NCBI GenBank assembly: GCA_950097015.1 | Contig: CATNEN010000034.1 | Location: forward strand, 758,501 to 822,500 | DNA: 64,000 nt | Reading direction: 5' to 3' | From: Macrostomum hystrix | Lineage: Eukaryota > Platyhelminthes > Macrostomidae | Shown: positions 11,132 to 22,924 of the stretch, piece by piece | How the letters are laid out: the number at the start of each line of letters is the position of its first letter | Numbering within the stretch: position 1 is the stretch's first letter | Program-made: the position numbers and the translations under genes | Notes under the pieces: generated by a model | The model's database searches: none | What the model saw: the letters and a program-made list of their open reading frames with translations, nothing else | What the model was told of the DNA's origin: nothing

Positions 11132-13291
11132 ATGTCCGCTCTCGTGACACTACTGGTCAACTTTGCGCTGCTCGCAGCCGTCAGTGAAGCCTGCACTCTA
11201 CAAGCCACCACAGTCAACATCACGGACTACACGCCATCGGGAACAATTGTCATGCCGGTCATTGTGGCATCCCCAAGTACACTGGACTACTCCGAGACAA
11301 GCACCGATAGTCAGAACAATGGACAGCCGCTGCAAGTACTGTCGAACAACTCCTTGGTGTTAAAGTCGCCAATCACAGTCACTGTAGTGCTCCGCATCAC
11401 ATGCGGCGATGGAGCTAAACAGCTACTCATCGCGAACATGATTGACACGGACAACAATGCGCCGGTGTGGGATAGGTGGAATTACTCAGTGAGTGTGAAG
11501 GAGACACAGCCAGTTCCCTACGAGTTTCTGATATATCCCAGAGCCACTGACGAGCCAGACAAGAACAGCGGACAAAAGCTAATTTATCAAATCCTTCCAT
11601 CTGAATACTCAAGCTACTTCAGTTTGAACAATCCCGAGCAGTCAGTCATGAACATTTCATTGATCCGACAGCTCGATTTTGAGAAGGTGCAACAAGTGAT
11701 TCTCACACTTCAAGTCTCTGACTACAATAGCACAGGTCAGAAGGTGTTCGAGGTGAACACCACTTTTACAGTGAACGTCATCAACGAAGATGACGAGAAT
11801 CCGGTGTGGGTCAACTGTACATCTGGAGCACCAAGTGGTGTCTGCTACATTCGCCAGATGCTGTCAAACAGCACGGCTGGAACCCTGATCGCTCCTCCGA
11901 TCAAGGCGGTGGACGGTGACCTCTATCTGAATGAGGTCATTTTCTACACGATTCTGTCGCAGAGTCCATCGAACATCCTCAATGTGAACAATGCGACTGG
12001 AGCTCTGTCACTCATCAACAACCTGCCTCTTCCCGAGACTTACACCATCGTTCTGTTCGCCACTCAAGTGAGCAACCGGAACAGGAGGACCGACACAAAG
12101 CTACAACTCAACATTGTGGCCGCATCATACTCACCTCCTGTGTTCGACAAAGCCCTCTATAGCGTGACGATCTTTGAGAACAATCCCCCAGGAGTGGTTT
12201 TAGTTGTGAAGGCGACAGATCAGCTGAGGAAGGGAGTGACTTACCAGCTGAATGCATTTCTGGATGTGTTCAGCATCGATGCATCTTCAGGAGAGGTGAG
12301 AACCATCAGGTCGTTGGACTACGAGACAAAGTCGTCCTACACATTCAACGTGACTGCATCAGATGGCACTGGATCTGGCTTCACCACCGTGATCGTTGAA
12401 GTCGGCAACGAGAACGAGTTAAATCCCGTTTTCAACAGCACACTCTACACGTTCGCAGCAGCGAAACGCGAGAACGGTCTCGAGCTGGGAAGAGTCACCG
12501 CCACTGACGGAGACGGAACTGCAGTGACCTACTTCATCACGGACGCCGACTTCAGGAAGCTGTTCGCAGTTGAGCCAAACCTGGGCATCGTGTCGATCAG
12601 CACAGTTCCAACGAACCTCGTCGATCAGAGCTACCGGTTCAGCGTGACCGCCACGGACGGCTCGCGAACAGGATTGACAATCATCATTGTCAATTTCGAG
12701 AACGCCCTGATCAGCATCACAAATGCTTCCATCAGCACCATCCCGCTCATTGTCCTTGGCTGCGTCTTCGCTGTCATCATCATCTCCGTGATCGTCGCCT
12801 TTCTGCTCTACAAGCGCTACTCAAAAAATCAGGGCGACAAGGAGGTCGGCCCTCCGGACGGCAGCGAGGTGCCCGACAGCTACGAATACAACGACTTGCA
12901 CGAACTCGGTGGCACCTCTCTGCAAGACAACCCACTGGACGTCTACAACAACTACATGTTCGGCGAGCAGGGTGGCCCTGATGTCGGTTCATTCTATGCA
13001 GAGCGCGACCAGGGCGAGCTGATTGTCAGCAACGGCTTCTACCAGCCAGGTTCGGTCAACGATTTCTCCTCGCTGAACAATGGCAGCATTCACACGGTGT
13101 CTGGCGAGAGCTCATTGGCCGGCAGTCAGCGAACTCTGGTGCACAGCTCGAGACCACGGCAGCTGCATGCGGGCAGCAATCTGCAGGTTGTGCAGGTGGA
13201 GAATGCGGTAGACGCCTCGTCGGATCTGGCAGCTGCGCCCGGGGATCTTCAAGGTCGCAACGGCGGGCCGGGCCTCACAGTGTACTTCTGA
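11132..13291 (+). CDS. Single-exon transmembrane cadherin with five cadherin repeats
   Basis: One uninterrupted frame of 719 aa from ATG 11132 to TGA 13291. Residues 1-20 are a hydrophobic signal peptide ending near SEA. About five extracellular cadherin (EC) repeats follow. Calcium-binding linker motifs include DTDNNAPVW (about 105-113), NEDDENPVW (about 218-226), LDFE, LDYE, VTASDG, VTATDGDG and NENELNPVF. EC1 is atypical, with extra cysteines and long Thr/Ser-rich loops, and EC3 ends in a degenerate linker. A transmembrane helix lies at about 539-562 (IPLIVLGCVFAVIIISVIVA), followed by KRYSK. The roughly 155-residue tail has no catenin-binding motif I recognise and is acidic, Ser- and Asn-rich. 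It ends VYF, which fits a class II PDZ ligand (inference). The lack of introns and the organisation resemble protocadherins, but the ectodomain is short. The role is calcium-dependent adhesion or recognition at the cell surface. Confidence 0.93.
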   Translation: MSALVTLLVNFALLAAVSEACTLQATTVNITDYTPSGTIVMPVIVASPSTLDYSETSTDSQNNGQPLQVLSNNSLVLKSPITVTVVLRITCGDGAKQLLIANMIDTDNNAPVWDRWNYSVSVKETQPVPYEFLIYPRATDEPDKNSGQKLIYQILPSEYSSYFSLNNPEQSVMNISLIRQLDFEKVQQVILTLQVSDYNSTGQKVFEVNTTFTVNVINEDDENPVWVNCTSGAPSGVCYIRQMLSNSTAGTLIAPPIKAVDGDLYLNEVIFYTILSQSPSNILNVNNATGALSLINNLPLPETYTIVLFATQVSNRNRRTDTKLQLNIVAASYSPPVFDKALYSVTIFENNPPGVVLVVKATDQLRKGVTYQLNAFLDVFSIDASSGEVRTIRSLDYETKSSYTFNVTASDGTGSGFTTVIVEVGNENELNPVFNSTLYTFAAAKRENGLELGRVTATDGDGTAVTYFITDADFRKLFAVEPNLGIVSISTVPTNLVDQSYRFSVTATDGSRTGLTIIIVNFENALISITNASISTIPLIVLGCVFAVIIISVIVAFLLYKRYSKNQGDKEVGPPDGSEVPDSYEYNDLHELGGTSLQDNPLDVYNNYMFGEQGGPDVGSFYAERDQGELIVSNGFYQPGSVNDFSSLNNGSIHTVSGESSLAGSQRTLVHSSRPRQLHAGSNLQVVQVENAVDASSDLAAAPGDLQGRNGGPGLTVYF

Positions 13292-13595
13292 TGGCCAATT
13301 AGTAAAATGGACGGGTAGACTCTACGCGTTTGTCTCATTGTGACCTGTTCAATTCATTTAACTACAGCTCGGTATCAACGCAAAGTACAAGTACCTCTCC
13401 GCATCAGACTCGTAATAATCGTCTCTTATAAATGGAACTGAATACCGCTCCACGAATAGCTTGTACAAATTTTAGGAGTAAGCACGCATTGTTAGTTGTG
13501 TATAAGTCTTTTCAAAAGGTGCGATCGACTTATTGCACCACACGTGTGCGCATTGATTCTAACAAATCTCACTTACTGACGCTCATCAACTGCCT

Positions 13596-13679
13596 AATAA
13601 AGAACTCTGCTCACTTAACCAATGTACTCTTATGTTTCTCTAATCTGTGCTCAATGTGGTAAAGCTTTGTTTAAATAAA
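13596..13679 (+). terminator. Candidate poly(A) signals of cadherin gene
   Basis: Two AATAAA hexamers, at 13596-13601 and 13674-13679, lie 305 and 383 bp after the cadherin stop. Either could be used. Confidence 0.5.
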
Positions 13680-14346
13680 CTATTAGAAAATTCAAAATTC
13701 AGAGTGAATTGAAGATTGATTTTATTCTCGATAACAAAAAGCTTGAAATGCGTTTTAGTGATCCATGAAACTCGTGTCTCAGATAGTCACATGGGGCCCT
13801 GAATAGGAAGGTGTAGTGTTAAATCAGTGAGTGCACTAGCTTAGAAAGGTTGATACATCAGCTTCAGCTAAAATTTATATAATGACATTTTTCTCTAAGT
13901 AAGTGCATTAGGACTACCTTACTGCCTAAGCATCTAGTTAAACAGCCTATTATTACTAAATCTGTTGCTGGAATGACACAGTTGATTTACCACTGTCCAG
14001 TTCCAATGCTCACACAGGGCGGTTCTCAAGGTTTGTGAGAGTTCTCAGCACCGTGATTAGTGCTCAAGACCCACCCACCCAGTCTAATAGCGGCACTTGA
14101 AAAACCAGAGCTCCACAGTTTACTATTGTGCCGCTCGACTCGCTTTTGAGTAAAAGATCAAAATATTATTCATGTCCTACGCAGCTTTTCATGGGAAAGT
14201 GAGGGCCTTGTTGTGCATTTTTGGAAGCACCAATTATGCTCTCTGCACAACGCTTGCCTGTGACCGTCTGTGACCAAATGTGGCTCACCATTGCTACCCT
14301 GACTACCCATGCGGTGTTTCGTATTGCTGCTTAACTGGGATTTCAT
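13680..14346. other. Unannotated intergenic DNA
   Basis: Non-repetitive, mildly AT-rich sequence with many stops in every frame. I see nothing I can name. Confidence 0.5.
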
Positions 14347-14410
14347 GACTGACTGACTGACTGACTGACTGACTGACTGACTGACTGACTGACTGACTGA
14401 CTGACTGACG
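14347..14410. repeat. (GACT)n microsatellite
   Basis: About 16 uninterrupted tetranucleotide copies (gactgactgactgactgact and on). Confidence 0.99.
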
Positions 14411-14689
14411 GCTTAGTGAAGGCATGGTGTACCGAATGTTTTAGCGAGAAAGAGAAAATTGTGGACCTTTCGTCTGAATCGTTGAATATATCGACGTTCT
14501 AGAAGTGTACGGAAGGGTGAAAAGAACAGAAGTGGCGACTTGATTCGTCTTTCAGAAGGTGTGCAATAAAAATATATACCTCTACTACTGATTCACAGTT
14601 ATGCATGTTTACCGCACATTTTAACGACATCGTTATTTCTATCCTACTTACAGTATTGACATAGGTTTTTATTTAAAGCACGAATATAA

Positions 14690-15385
14690 AGACATCTACC
14701 CATCTGGTCTATAAATGGACATCTACCCATCTGGTCTATAAATGGACATCTACCCATCTGGTCTACAAATGGACATCTACCCCACCTGGTCTACAAATGG
14801 ACAACTACCAATCTGGTCTACCAATGGACATCTACCCCACCTGGTCCACCAATGGACAACTACCAATCTGGTCTACCAATGGACATCTACCCCATCTGGT
14901 CTACCAATGGACATCTACCCCATCTGGTCTGTCAATGGACATTTACCTATCTGGTCTACCAATGGACATCTACCCCATCTGGTCTATCAATGGACATCTA
15001 CCCCATCTGGTCTACCAATGGACATCTACCCCATCTGGTCTATCAATGGACATTTACCCCATCTGGTCTATCAATGGACATCTACCCCATTTGGTCTACG
15101 AACGGATATCTACCCCATCTGGTCTGTCAATGGACATCTACCCCAATGGACATCTACCCCATCTGGTCTATCAATGGACATCTACACCATCTGGTCTATC
15201 AATGGACAATCTACCCCAATGGACATCTACCCCAATGGACATCTACCCCAATGGACATCTACCCCAATGGACATCTACCCCAATGGACATCTACCCCAAT
15301 GGACATCTACCCCAATGGACATCTACCCCAATGGACATCTACCCCAATGGACATCTACCCCAATGGACATCTACCCCAATGGACA
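14690..15385. repeat. 27-28 bp minisatellite passing into a 16-bp derivative
   Basis: From 14690 to about 15200 the unit is 27-28 bp, combining catctaccccatctggtct with a variable linker and caatgga. From about 15200 to 15380 it is reduced to a 16-bp unit, ccccaatggacatcta, which is the linker-plus-start part of the longer unit. The short unit therefore looks like an internal deletion product that was amplified. Open frames across it are artefacts. Confidence 0.95.
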
Positions 15386-16220
15386 TCCACCCCTGCCTGT
15401 TCCTTTTTTCAGGAGCAAAAAGTTTCATAAGCCGGTAGAAAAAAGACTAAGACAAGTTTGGAAATTTTGTCCAACTTCTCGCTTCTTTTTAGCCAAATGC
15501 AGTATTGAACCATGGTCAGTTTCTCATCATGGCTCTGCTCTGCTCTTATCCAAGCCTTCTCTGCCTGGTAGACAGAACTGTATCAAATTGAGCCGATGAA
15601 AAAAACAAAATAAAATCGGTACAGCCCTATCGCTCAGCAGGTCGGATTGGCAGCTCTTTTATTTCCCGGGGAAATATCTCTTGTGAGACAAGGGAGCGGA
15701 ATTAAGAGCAGATAAGGATGTCCGGACGGATTTGAGCGCACCGAGAGATAATGAAAAATGAGAGATAAAATTCAGAGTTCCGGAACATGCAACAGATTGC
15801 ATGCGCTGAGCCGACAGCGGGTCCGGAAGACTGTAAACTGCCGAGGATAACACGCCGCTTATATTTCATCTTGTTCTTCTTTCGGCTAAAGCGGGGCTTC
15901 AAATGATGGGACAGGAGTCTGGGGAAAGGCGATTTTCTGCCGAACAAAAATAAAAGAAAATGACATTGCGGACTGCTCCCTTAGGGGAAATGGGACCCTT
16001 ATCAACGTCTGTTATCCTGTCTAATTCACATTATTCTATTCACTATGACAAGAGAAATAGGCCCTGCCAAGGCCCTGGCAACTCTTAAATCACTGCCCAC
16101 TCTTGACAACTCGATTGAATGGAACGACCGAAGCAGATTTGCTAATCGATAAAAGCAAAATCCGATTTCCCACTTTTTCTTCAAAGTTTTGTAGGACAAA
16201 ATTGAGAACATACGAGAATC
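15386..16220. other. Non-repetitive stretch without recognised gene
   Basis: Short frames at 15400-15600 (+) and 15660-15950 (-) run out of or overlap the neighbouring arrays and have no recognisable domain. I see nothing else I can support. Confidence 0.45.
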
Positions 16221-16224
16221 ATCT

Positions 16225-17975
16225 TTGGATTGTCAAAGATCCGAGAATGGATTATCGACTGATTGTCAAAGATCCGAGAATGGATTATCGGCTGATTGTC
16301 AAAAATTCGAGAACGGATTATCGGCTGATTGTCAAAGATTCGAGAACGGATTATCGGCTGATTGTCAAAGATTCGAGAACGGATTATCGGCTGATTGTCA
16401 AAGATTCGAGAACGGATTATCGGCTGATTGGCAAAGATCCGAGAACGGATTATCGGCGGATTTTCAAAGATCCATGAACGGATTATCGGTGGATTGTCAA
16501 AGATCTGAGAACGGATTATCGATGGATTGTCAAAGAGAATGGATTATCGGTCGATTGTCAAAGATCCGAGAACGTATTATCGATGGATATCAAAGATCCG
16601 AGAACGGATTATAGATGGATTGTCAAAGATCCGAGAACGGATTATCAGTGGATTTTCAAAGATCTGAGAATGGATTATCGATGGATTGTCAAAGATCCGA
16701 GAACAGATTATCAGTGGATTTTCAAAGATCCGAGAACGAACTATCGATGGATTGTCAAAGATCCGAGAACGGATTATCGATGAATTGTCAAAGATCCGAG
16801 AACGGATTATCGATGGATATCAAAGATCCGAGAACGGATTATCGGCGGATTGTCAAAAATCCAAGAACGGATTATCGATGGATTGTCAAAGACTCGAGAA
16901 TGGATTATCGGTGGATTGTCAAAGATCCGGGAACGGATTATCGATGGATTGTCAAAGATCCGAGAACGGATTATAGATGGATTGTCAAAGATCCGAGAAC
17001 GGATTATCGGTGGATTTTCAAAGATCCATGAACAGATTATCGGTGGATTGTCAAAGATCTGAGAACGGATTATCGATGGATTGTCAAAGAGAATGGATTA
17101 TCGGTCGATTGTCAAAGATCCGAGAACGGATTATAGATGGATTGTCAAAGATCCGAGAACGGATTATCAGTGGATTTTCAAAGATATGAGAATGGATTAT
17201 CGATGGATTGTCAAAGATCCGAGAACAGATTATCAGTGGATTTTCAAAGATCCGAGAACGAACTATCGATGGATTGTCAAAGATCCGAGAACGGATTATC
17301 GATGAATTGTCAAAGATCCGAGAACGGATTATCGATGGATATCAAAGATCCGAGAACGGATTATAGATGGATATCAAAGATCCGAGAACGGATTATCAGC
17401 GGATTGTCAAAAATCCAAGAACGGATTATCGATGGATTGTCAAAGACTCGAGAATGGATTATCGGTGGATTGTCAAAGATCCGGGAACGGATTATCGATG
17501 GATTGTCAAAGATCCGAGAACGGATTATAGATGGATTGTCAAAGATCCGAGAACGGATTATCGGCGGATTTTCAATGATCCGAGAACGGATTATCGGCGG
17601 ATTTTCAATGATCCGAGAACGGATTATCAATGGATTGTCAAAGAGAATGGATTATCGGTCGATTGTCAAAGATCCGAGAACGGATTATAGATGGATTGTC
17701 AAAGATCCGAGAACGGATTATCAGTGGATTTTCAAAGATATGAGAATGGATTATCGATGGATTGTCAAAGATCCGAGAACAGATTATCAGTGGATTTTCA
17801 AAGATCCGAGAACGAACTATCGATGGATTGTCAAAGATCCGAGAACGGATTATCGATGAATTGTCAAAGATCCGAGAACGGATTATCGATGGATATCAAA
17901 GATCCGAGAACGGATTATCTTTAGATAATTAAAGAACCGAGAACGGATTATTGGTGGATTTTCAAAGACCCGCCG
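16225..17975. repeat. 33-bp minisatellite with 554-bp higher-order period
   Basis: About 53 units of roughly 33 bp. Each contains gattgtcaaagatccgagaa and cggattatcg plus a variable triplet or so (gatg, gctg, gcgg). A distinctive shortened junction, caaagagaatggattatcgg, occurs at 16531, 17085 and 17639, exactly 554 bp apart each time. The order of variants between them is largely conserved. This is a true higher-order repeat with two full periods and parts on either side. Confidence 0.96.
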
Positions 17976-18657
17976 ATCATAAAAAATTCCCTTTCTGTTG
18001 CGGTCGGTCTAGAACGGGACACGAAGTCCACTTGAAGATGTTGGCAATCTGAAGTTTCAGCACCAGTTTGAGCTTGGTTGGCAACACACACCATAGCTGA
18101 AATTGCATTTCCAGCTGTTGTTTTGGCAAACATTGCCACAAAAAACAGTAGCCAAGGTAGGTTGGCTTGTAGCGGGCCATGAGCACAAAATTGTCCCCTT
18201 CCTCTCTGTTCTCAGACGCCAGTGGAAAACCCAACGGGTGAAAAAACTACAAATTTGATTTGCTGGCGCCGTGAGGTGGGGCCAGTGAAGCGCGTCAGAA
18301 AACACGCAAAGCCGAAACTGAATGATTGAAGGCCTGAATAATGAGGCTGCAGTATGCGCATTGGTACCCATGCGAATTGTATTATTCAGCTCGATTGTTT
18401 CAATGTAAAAAAACAACTCATATGAGAATGAGCTGCAGATGAGTGATTGATGAGTGAAGCCGATGGGACAGATCGTCTGGTGCTGCTTCTGAATAAATTG
18501 CCGATTAAATATGCGCCGATATTTCTCTTGAATCTTTTTTTAATCAACCTGCTGCCTTTCAGTTGATAGCCTTTTGTTCTGATACAAAAAGAAATTAAAT
18601 GAAATTCATTTTAGCTTCATGCACTGACCGTGCGCCATTCAGTGCTGCGCTAGTCAC
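17976..18657. other. Non-repetitive stretch without recognised gene
   Basis: Overlapping minus-strand frames at 17948-18416 have no recognisable domain. The rest is AT-rich. Confidence 0.4.
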
Positions 18658-19575
18658 GGATGGGATAATGGGATATTTTACTGAAGTACTGGATGGGATT
18701 ATGGTTATATAGTACTCAAGAACTGGGTAGGAAATGATTATATTGTACTGAAGTACTAGATGGGATAATGACTATAATGTAGTCAAGTACTGGATGGGAT
18801 AATTATTATATAGTACTCAAGTACTGGATGGGATAATTATTATATAGTACTCAAGTACTGGATGGGATAATGGGTGTATTGTACTAAAGTACTGGATGGG
18901 ATAATGGGTGCATGGTACTGAAGTACTGGATGGGATAATGGGTGCATGGTACTGAAGTACTGGATGGGATAATGGGTGCATGGTACTGAAGTACTGGATG
19001 GGATAATGGGTGCATGGTACTGAAGTACTGGATGGGATAATGGGTGCATGGTACTGAAGTACTGGATGGGATAATGGGTGCATGGTACTGAAGTACTGGA
19101 TGGGATAATGGGTGCATGGTACTGAAGTACTGGATGGGATAATGGGTGCATGGTACTGAAGTACTGGATGGGATAATGGGTGCATGGTACTGAAGTACTG
19201 GATGGGATAATGGGTGCATGGTACTGAAGTACTGGATGGGATAATAGGTGCATGGTACTGAAGTACTGGATGGGATAATGGGTGCATGGTACTGAAGTAC
19301 TGGATGGGATAATGGGTGCATGGTACTGAAGTACTGGATGGGATAATTATTATATAGTACTGAAGTAATGGATGGGATAATTATTATATAGTACTCAAGT
19401 ACTGGATGGGATAATGGGTGTATTGTACTAAAGTACTGGATGGGATAATGGGTGCATGGTACTGAAGTACTGGATGGGATAATGGGTGCATGGTACTGAA
19501 GTACTGGATGGGATAATGGGTGCATGGTACTGAAGTACTGGATGGGATAATGGGTGCATGGTACTGAAGTACTAG
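18658..19575. repeat. 34-bp minisatellite
   Basis: About 27 units of 34 bp, made of tactggatgggataatgggt plus gcatggtactgaag. The left edge and a middle patch (19340-19400) carry a variant with attattatatagtactcaag. The same variant block at both places suggests segmental duplication inside the array. Three units equal 102 bp, so all minus-strand frames stay open. Confidence 0.96.
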
Positions 19576-20279
19576 AGCTTCTTATTGGGATAATTTTATC
19601 ACAGGATAAGATAGTGAAATCTAGTCGTACTTCTAAGACCGATATGTGAAGCCTTGAAGATGCTGGGCATTGTGCCACCAGATGTTAGGCTATTCTTAGA
19701 TGCGGAAAGATTCAGGTTGCCTTAATGAAAAGTGCAATATGATGAAGTTTGCTAAAAAATCACGGCAAGCCTGTCTGATCCGGCGGGATTTGAAATGAGG
19801 ATTATTGGGCATTCTGTCCCACATAGAGTAAAGCCGTATTGCGAAAAAGATACCCGGCAGCTAATGCTCGGAATGCGGCAATATCATTTGAGTCCGTGCA
19901 TGATTCTTCATTTCTACCGACAGATGAAATAAATATAATCCCCGAAAGCAAATGAAAGCTTTATCATTGTAACGCGAACTTCCTCTTGGACCATCTAAAA
20001 CGAACTTCTAGATCGCAACTGGGTCTTAAGGTGATTTCTCGGGAAATTTCTAAATAGGATTTTTAGGGGTAATCTTTTTGTGTATTTATTAGGCGATTTA
20101 CGAGTGGTTAGTGCGTTTGCCTCTTGCACCGAGGTCCCTGAGATTTTCTTTCTTATTTCAAGATGTTCTTTTTACGAGCTGAAAAATGTTACTCGAATGA
20201 CCAATCAGAATCAAATTGGATGAGGTGCATTTCGGAGCTTCACAATGGCCGATTTTGAATGCAATTCTCATTGGATCAG
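19576..20279. other. Intergenic DNA with short SINE head; upstream of GPCR exon
   Basis: AT-rich and mixed sequence. A tRNA-derived SINE head lies at 20093-20150. The missing first exon or 5' UTR of the GPCR gene may lie here but I could not define it. Confidence 0.4.
20093..20150 (+). mobile_element. tRNA-derived SINE head, copy C (fragment)
   Basis: The sequence tggttagtgcgtttgcctct followed by tgcaccgaggtccctgag closely matches the minus-strand head of copy A (AACGCGTTTGCCTCTCGCAC...TACCTGAG). Only the tRNA-like 5' part is present. It breaks off before a full box B. Confidence 0.55.
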
Positions 20280-21731
20280 GCCGCGTGGACCAGTGCAAGC
20301 CGGACACACCCTGCGGCCCACCCCTGACCCGCCTGCACCCCCTTTTTGACACCATCGCTAGCGCGAGATCTGTCCTCGCCTTCCGCCAGACCGCCATCGA
20401 CAACTGCCAGTGCTGCCACCGCCAGTCACCGAAGTGTCCGCCAGACATGCTGCAGGGCGAGTGCGCTGCCATCAACGAGAGCGAGTACTTCGCTCGCACC
20501 AAAGACTTCGGGGAGACGATCTTCAACACTGTGACCATCACTGTCTCCTTCCTCGGCTTGGCTTTGAACATACTCTCTCTGGTTGTGTTCGTCCGCGTGT
20601 CCAACAAGTCCGGCAGTAGAAACAGCTTCCACCTGTTCCTGGTGTTCTTGTCCATTTGCGAGGTCTCCTTCTGCCTGACCAGCGCAGTTACGTACACCAT
20701 CATGACCGTCTCCATGAAGGGCATCTACCGTTGGACCGGACTCAACGCAATGGCGGAGGCAAACCAGACCCTGGACTTTGGCTATTCTCTGCACATGCCT
20801 ACGGAGAGCGCCGGCCTCACCACCCTGGTGTACAACCTGTTAACCCTGTTCGCCTACTTGTCTGTGGTGTCACAGTTCTCTCGCAACTGCTGGGTGGCAA
20901 TCACGGCGCTGCTGCGCTGCTATGTGGCCACCAGGCGCACCAATGTTCAGGTAATCATCCGCAGCTGATAAGTAAGGCTCGCTTAAATCTATGATTAACA
21001 AACGCTGCGACACACCGCAGGTGAACCAGATGTACACTCTGCGCCGAATCTCGCTGCTATTCGCTTTCAAGCTGGTGTTGGTGATCTCCCTCAGCCTAGC
21101 CAGGTCCTACCTCATCAACACGCACAACTTCCTCAGCCTGGAGTTCCACGCCTGCAACACCAGCAGCTGGCAGCGGCGAGGCATCCTGCTGCTGCACGTG
21201 ACGCTGAACAAGTCGAAGCAGCGAAGCACCGTCAACATGTACTGGACCCTGCTGAGCCAGACCATTCCGCTGGTGGTCATCATCACGTCCTCCATCCTGC
21301 TGGTGGTGTCTCTACGCAGCAACAGCATGGTGAACAGCTCCGAGCGCAACAAGCGGATCACCAGGATGGTGTTCATCTTCTCACTGACCTTCGCCCTGCT
21401 GGAGGGTCCACGAGCCATCGTGTTCTTCGTGTTTAAGTACTACAGCTCGGTCTTGAAGAACGTGGCCACCAGGCTGTTCCAGATCACCTACATCCTGTCC
21501 GTCACCGACTCTATTGTGAATGTGTTCATCTACTTCTTCAACGATCAGCACTTCAAGAAGGAGCTCTGCGGGGAGGCCACGCCCAAGATGGCGCCGTCGC
21601 TGACGGAGACTGTGCGCCTCATCGAGGCCGCCCGTCCGACCGAGCCGGCTGCAGGCGGCGGCGGCGGCGGAGGAGACTCAAAGTTAGCCAACGAAATCGA
21701 AGACGATGTTCAGCTGGAGACAAAAGTCTAG
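20280..21731 (+). CDS. Rhodopsin-type seven-transmembrane receptor (orphan), 5' end uncertain
   Basis: Exon 1 runs to 20950 and exon 2 is 21021-21731, with a 70-bp GT-AG intron in phase 0 (caatgttcag|gtaatc ... caccgcag|gtgaac). The first in-frame ATG is 20447, giving 404 aa. The frame stays open upstream to 20201 and reads as a Cys-rich ectodomain (CQCCHRQSPKCPPD), so an upstream exon is likely. I put the left edge at a possible acceptor (ggatcag|g, 20279). Counting from ATG 20447, TM1 is about 28-51 (GLALNILSLVVF), TM2 about 60-84, TM3 about 127-155, TM4 about 180-198, TM5 starts near MYWTLLSQTIPLVVII, TM6 contains FSLTFALLEGPRA and TM7 contains SVTDSIVNVFIYFFND. The DRY site reads LRC, NPxxY is NVFIY, and no Cys precedes TM3. 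The tail has a Gly run. It is likely a G-protein-coupled receptor for a peptide or other small ligand; ligand unknown. Confidence 0.85.
20951..21020 (+). other. 70-bp intron of the GPCR gene
   Basis: The donor is gttcag|gtaatc and the acceptor ccgcag|gtgaac. Reading through ends quickly at TGA. Splicing joins TM3 and its intracellular loop to TM4 in frame. Confidence 0.88.
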
Positions 21732-22924
21732 CCGAAAGTCGAAATTATTCTCGATTGCTGGCTTGCCGGATTTGCGGAATTCAATTTATTTTGTCACAAA
21801 TATTGCTGAGATGAGAACTGTTTTTCATTCTAGATTTTAAACGGAGTGCGAGATTTACTCTTATAACACCGCTTTATCCTTAAAGATAGACTTCATACGC
21901 AGAAATATTTCCTAGATTTCTGCGCATCGATGCTTTAAAATGCTGTGAAAATTTTCATTTTAAACTTTTGGACTATAACTCGTAATGCATACTTTCTGGG
22001 AGGGCATACATAGATTAAAGCCAAGCAGATATTGATTAGCCAGACTAAAATACAAAACACAGACAATGAAAATAGGAAGCGGTGGCCTTGGGTGAGAGTG
22101 TGAGAGAGAGAAAGAGAAGGTAAAAGAAAGGGATCCTCCTTCACAGCACCATCGAGACGTGCCATGGCTCAACATAGCTCTCTAGTCAGTGAGTAGGAAG
22201 TGTAGCATGACACACTGCGGATCACACAAGCGTAGGCAGAACTGCGGCAGTGTCTCAGCGGAAGATCAACACGGCAAGCTGGGAGAATAGCTGCTTGCCG
22301 CTGTCAGTAACGAGGGAATTCTTAAACAAAAAGTGCAACTTAAGATTACACAGTGTGAAAACTGATGAGCGATACCCACCTGAAAGGAGACGGATGTGGC
22401 GGTGAGGAAGAGGGGAGAGAGGAAGGGGAGGAGAAAGAGACGAGAGGAGAGAAGAAGGGGAAGGATGGAAATGGGTGAGAGAGCGAGTCCAGAAGCAAGC
22501 ATTTCAGGTGAGTATCAAATATCGCGTCTCAGTGGAAAACAAATGACTGGGACAAAAACCAGGAACAGCTCCAGTGAGCAGTAGATTAAGTGCGTGTACA
22601 ACAATCGCTTCCCTGACAGCAGATTCAGCCAGTTGAAGGTGAAATACAGGAAAAAACACGAAGGAAAATATGCGATGACCAATCACTAAGGGCACTAGAA
22701 CAGACATTTCACCGACTGTCAAAGGGCGGGGTCGTGTTATAGCACGAAATTATACTTAAAATCGGTACTAAGAAATATGAGCTCCTATGAATACAGATTA
22801 CAAAGATTGTCTTAAATGAATACTCAATCATGGGATAATAAATTGGCTTCTGTCCGCATTCTGACTTCAGAAAATAGAAAAAAGAAAATTACCTGTTAAA
22901 ATTAATTGCAAGTGCCTCAGTACT
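21732..22924. other. Intergenic DNA without recognised gene
   Basis: The GPCR 3' UTR should occupy the first part. A purine-rich tract is at 22390-22480 and a GA-rich patch at 22095-22130. Short frames over these tracts are compositional. No repeat array or domain was seen. Confidence 0.45.
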
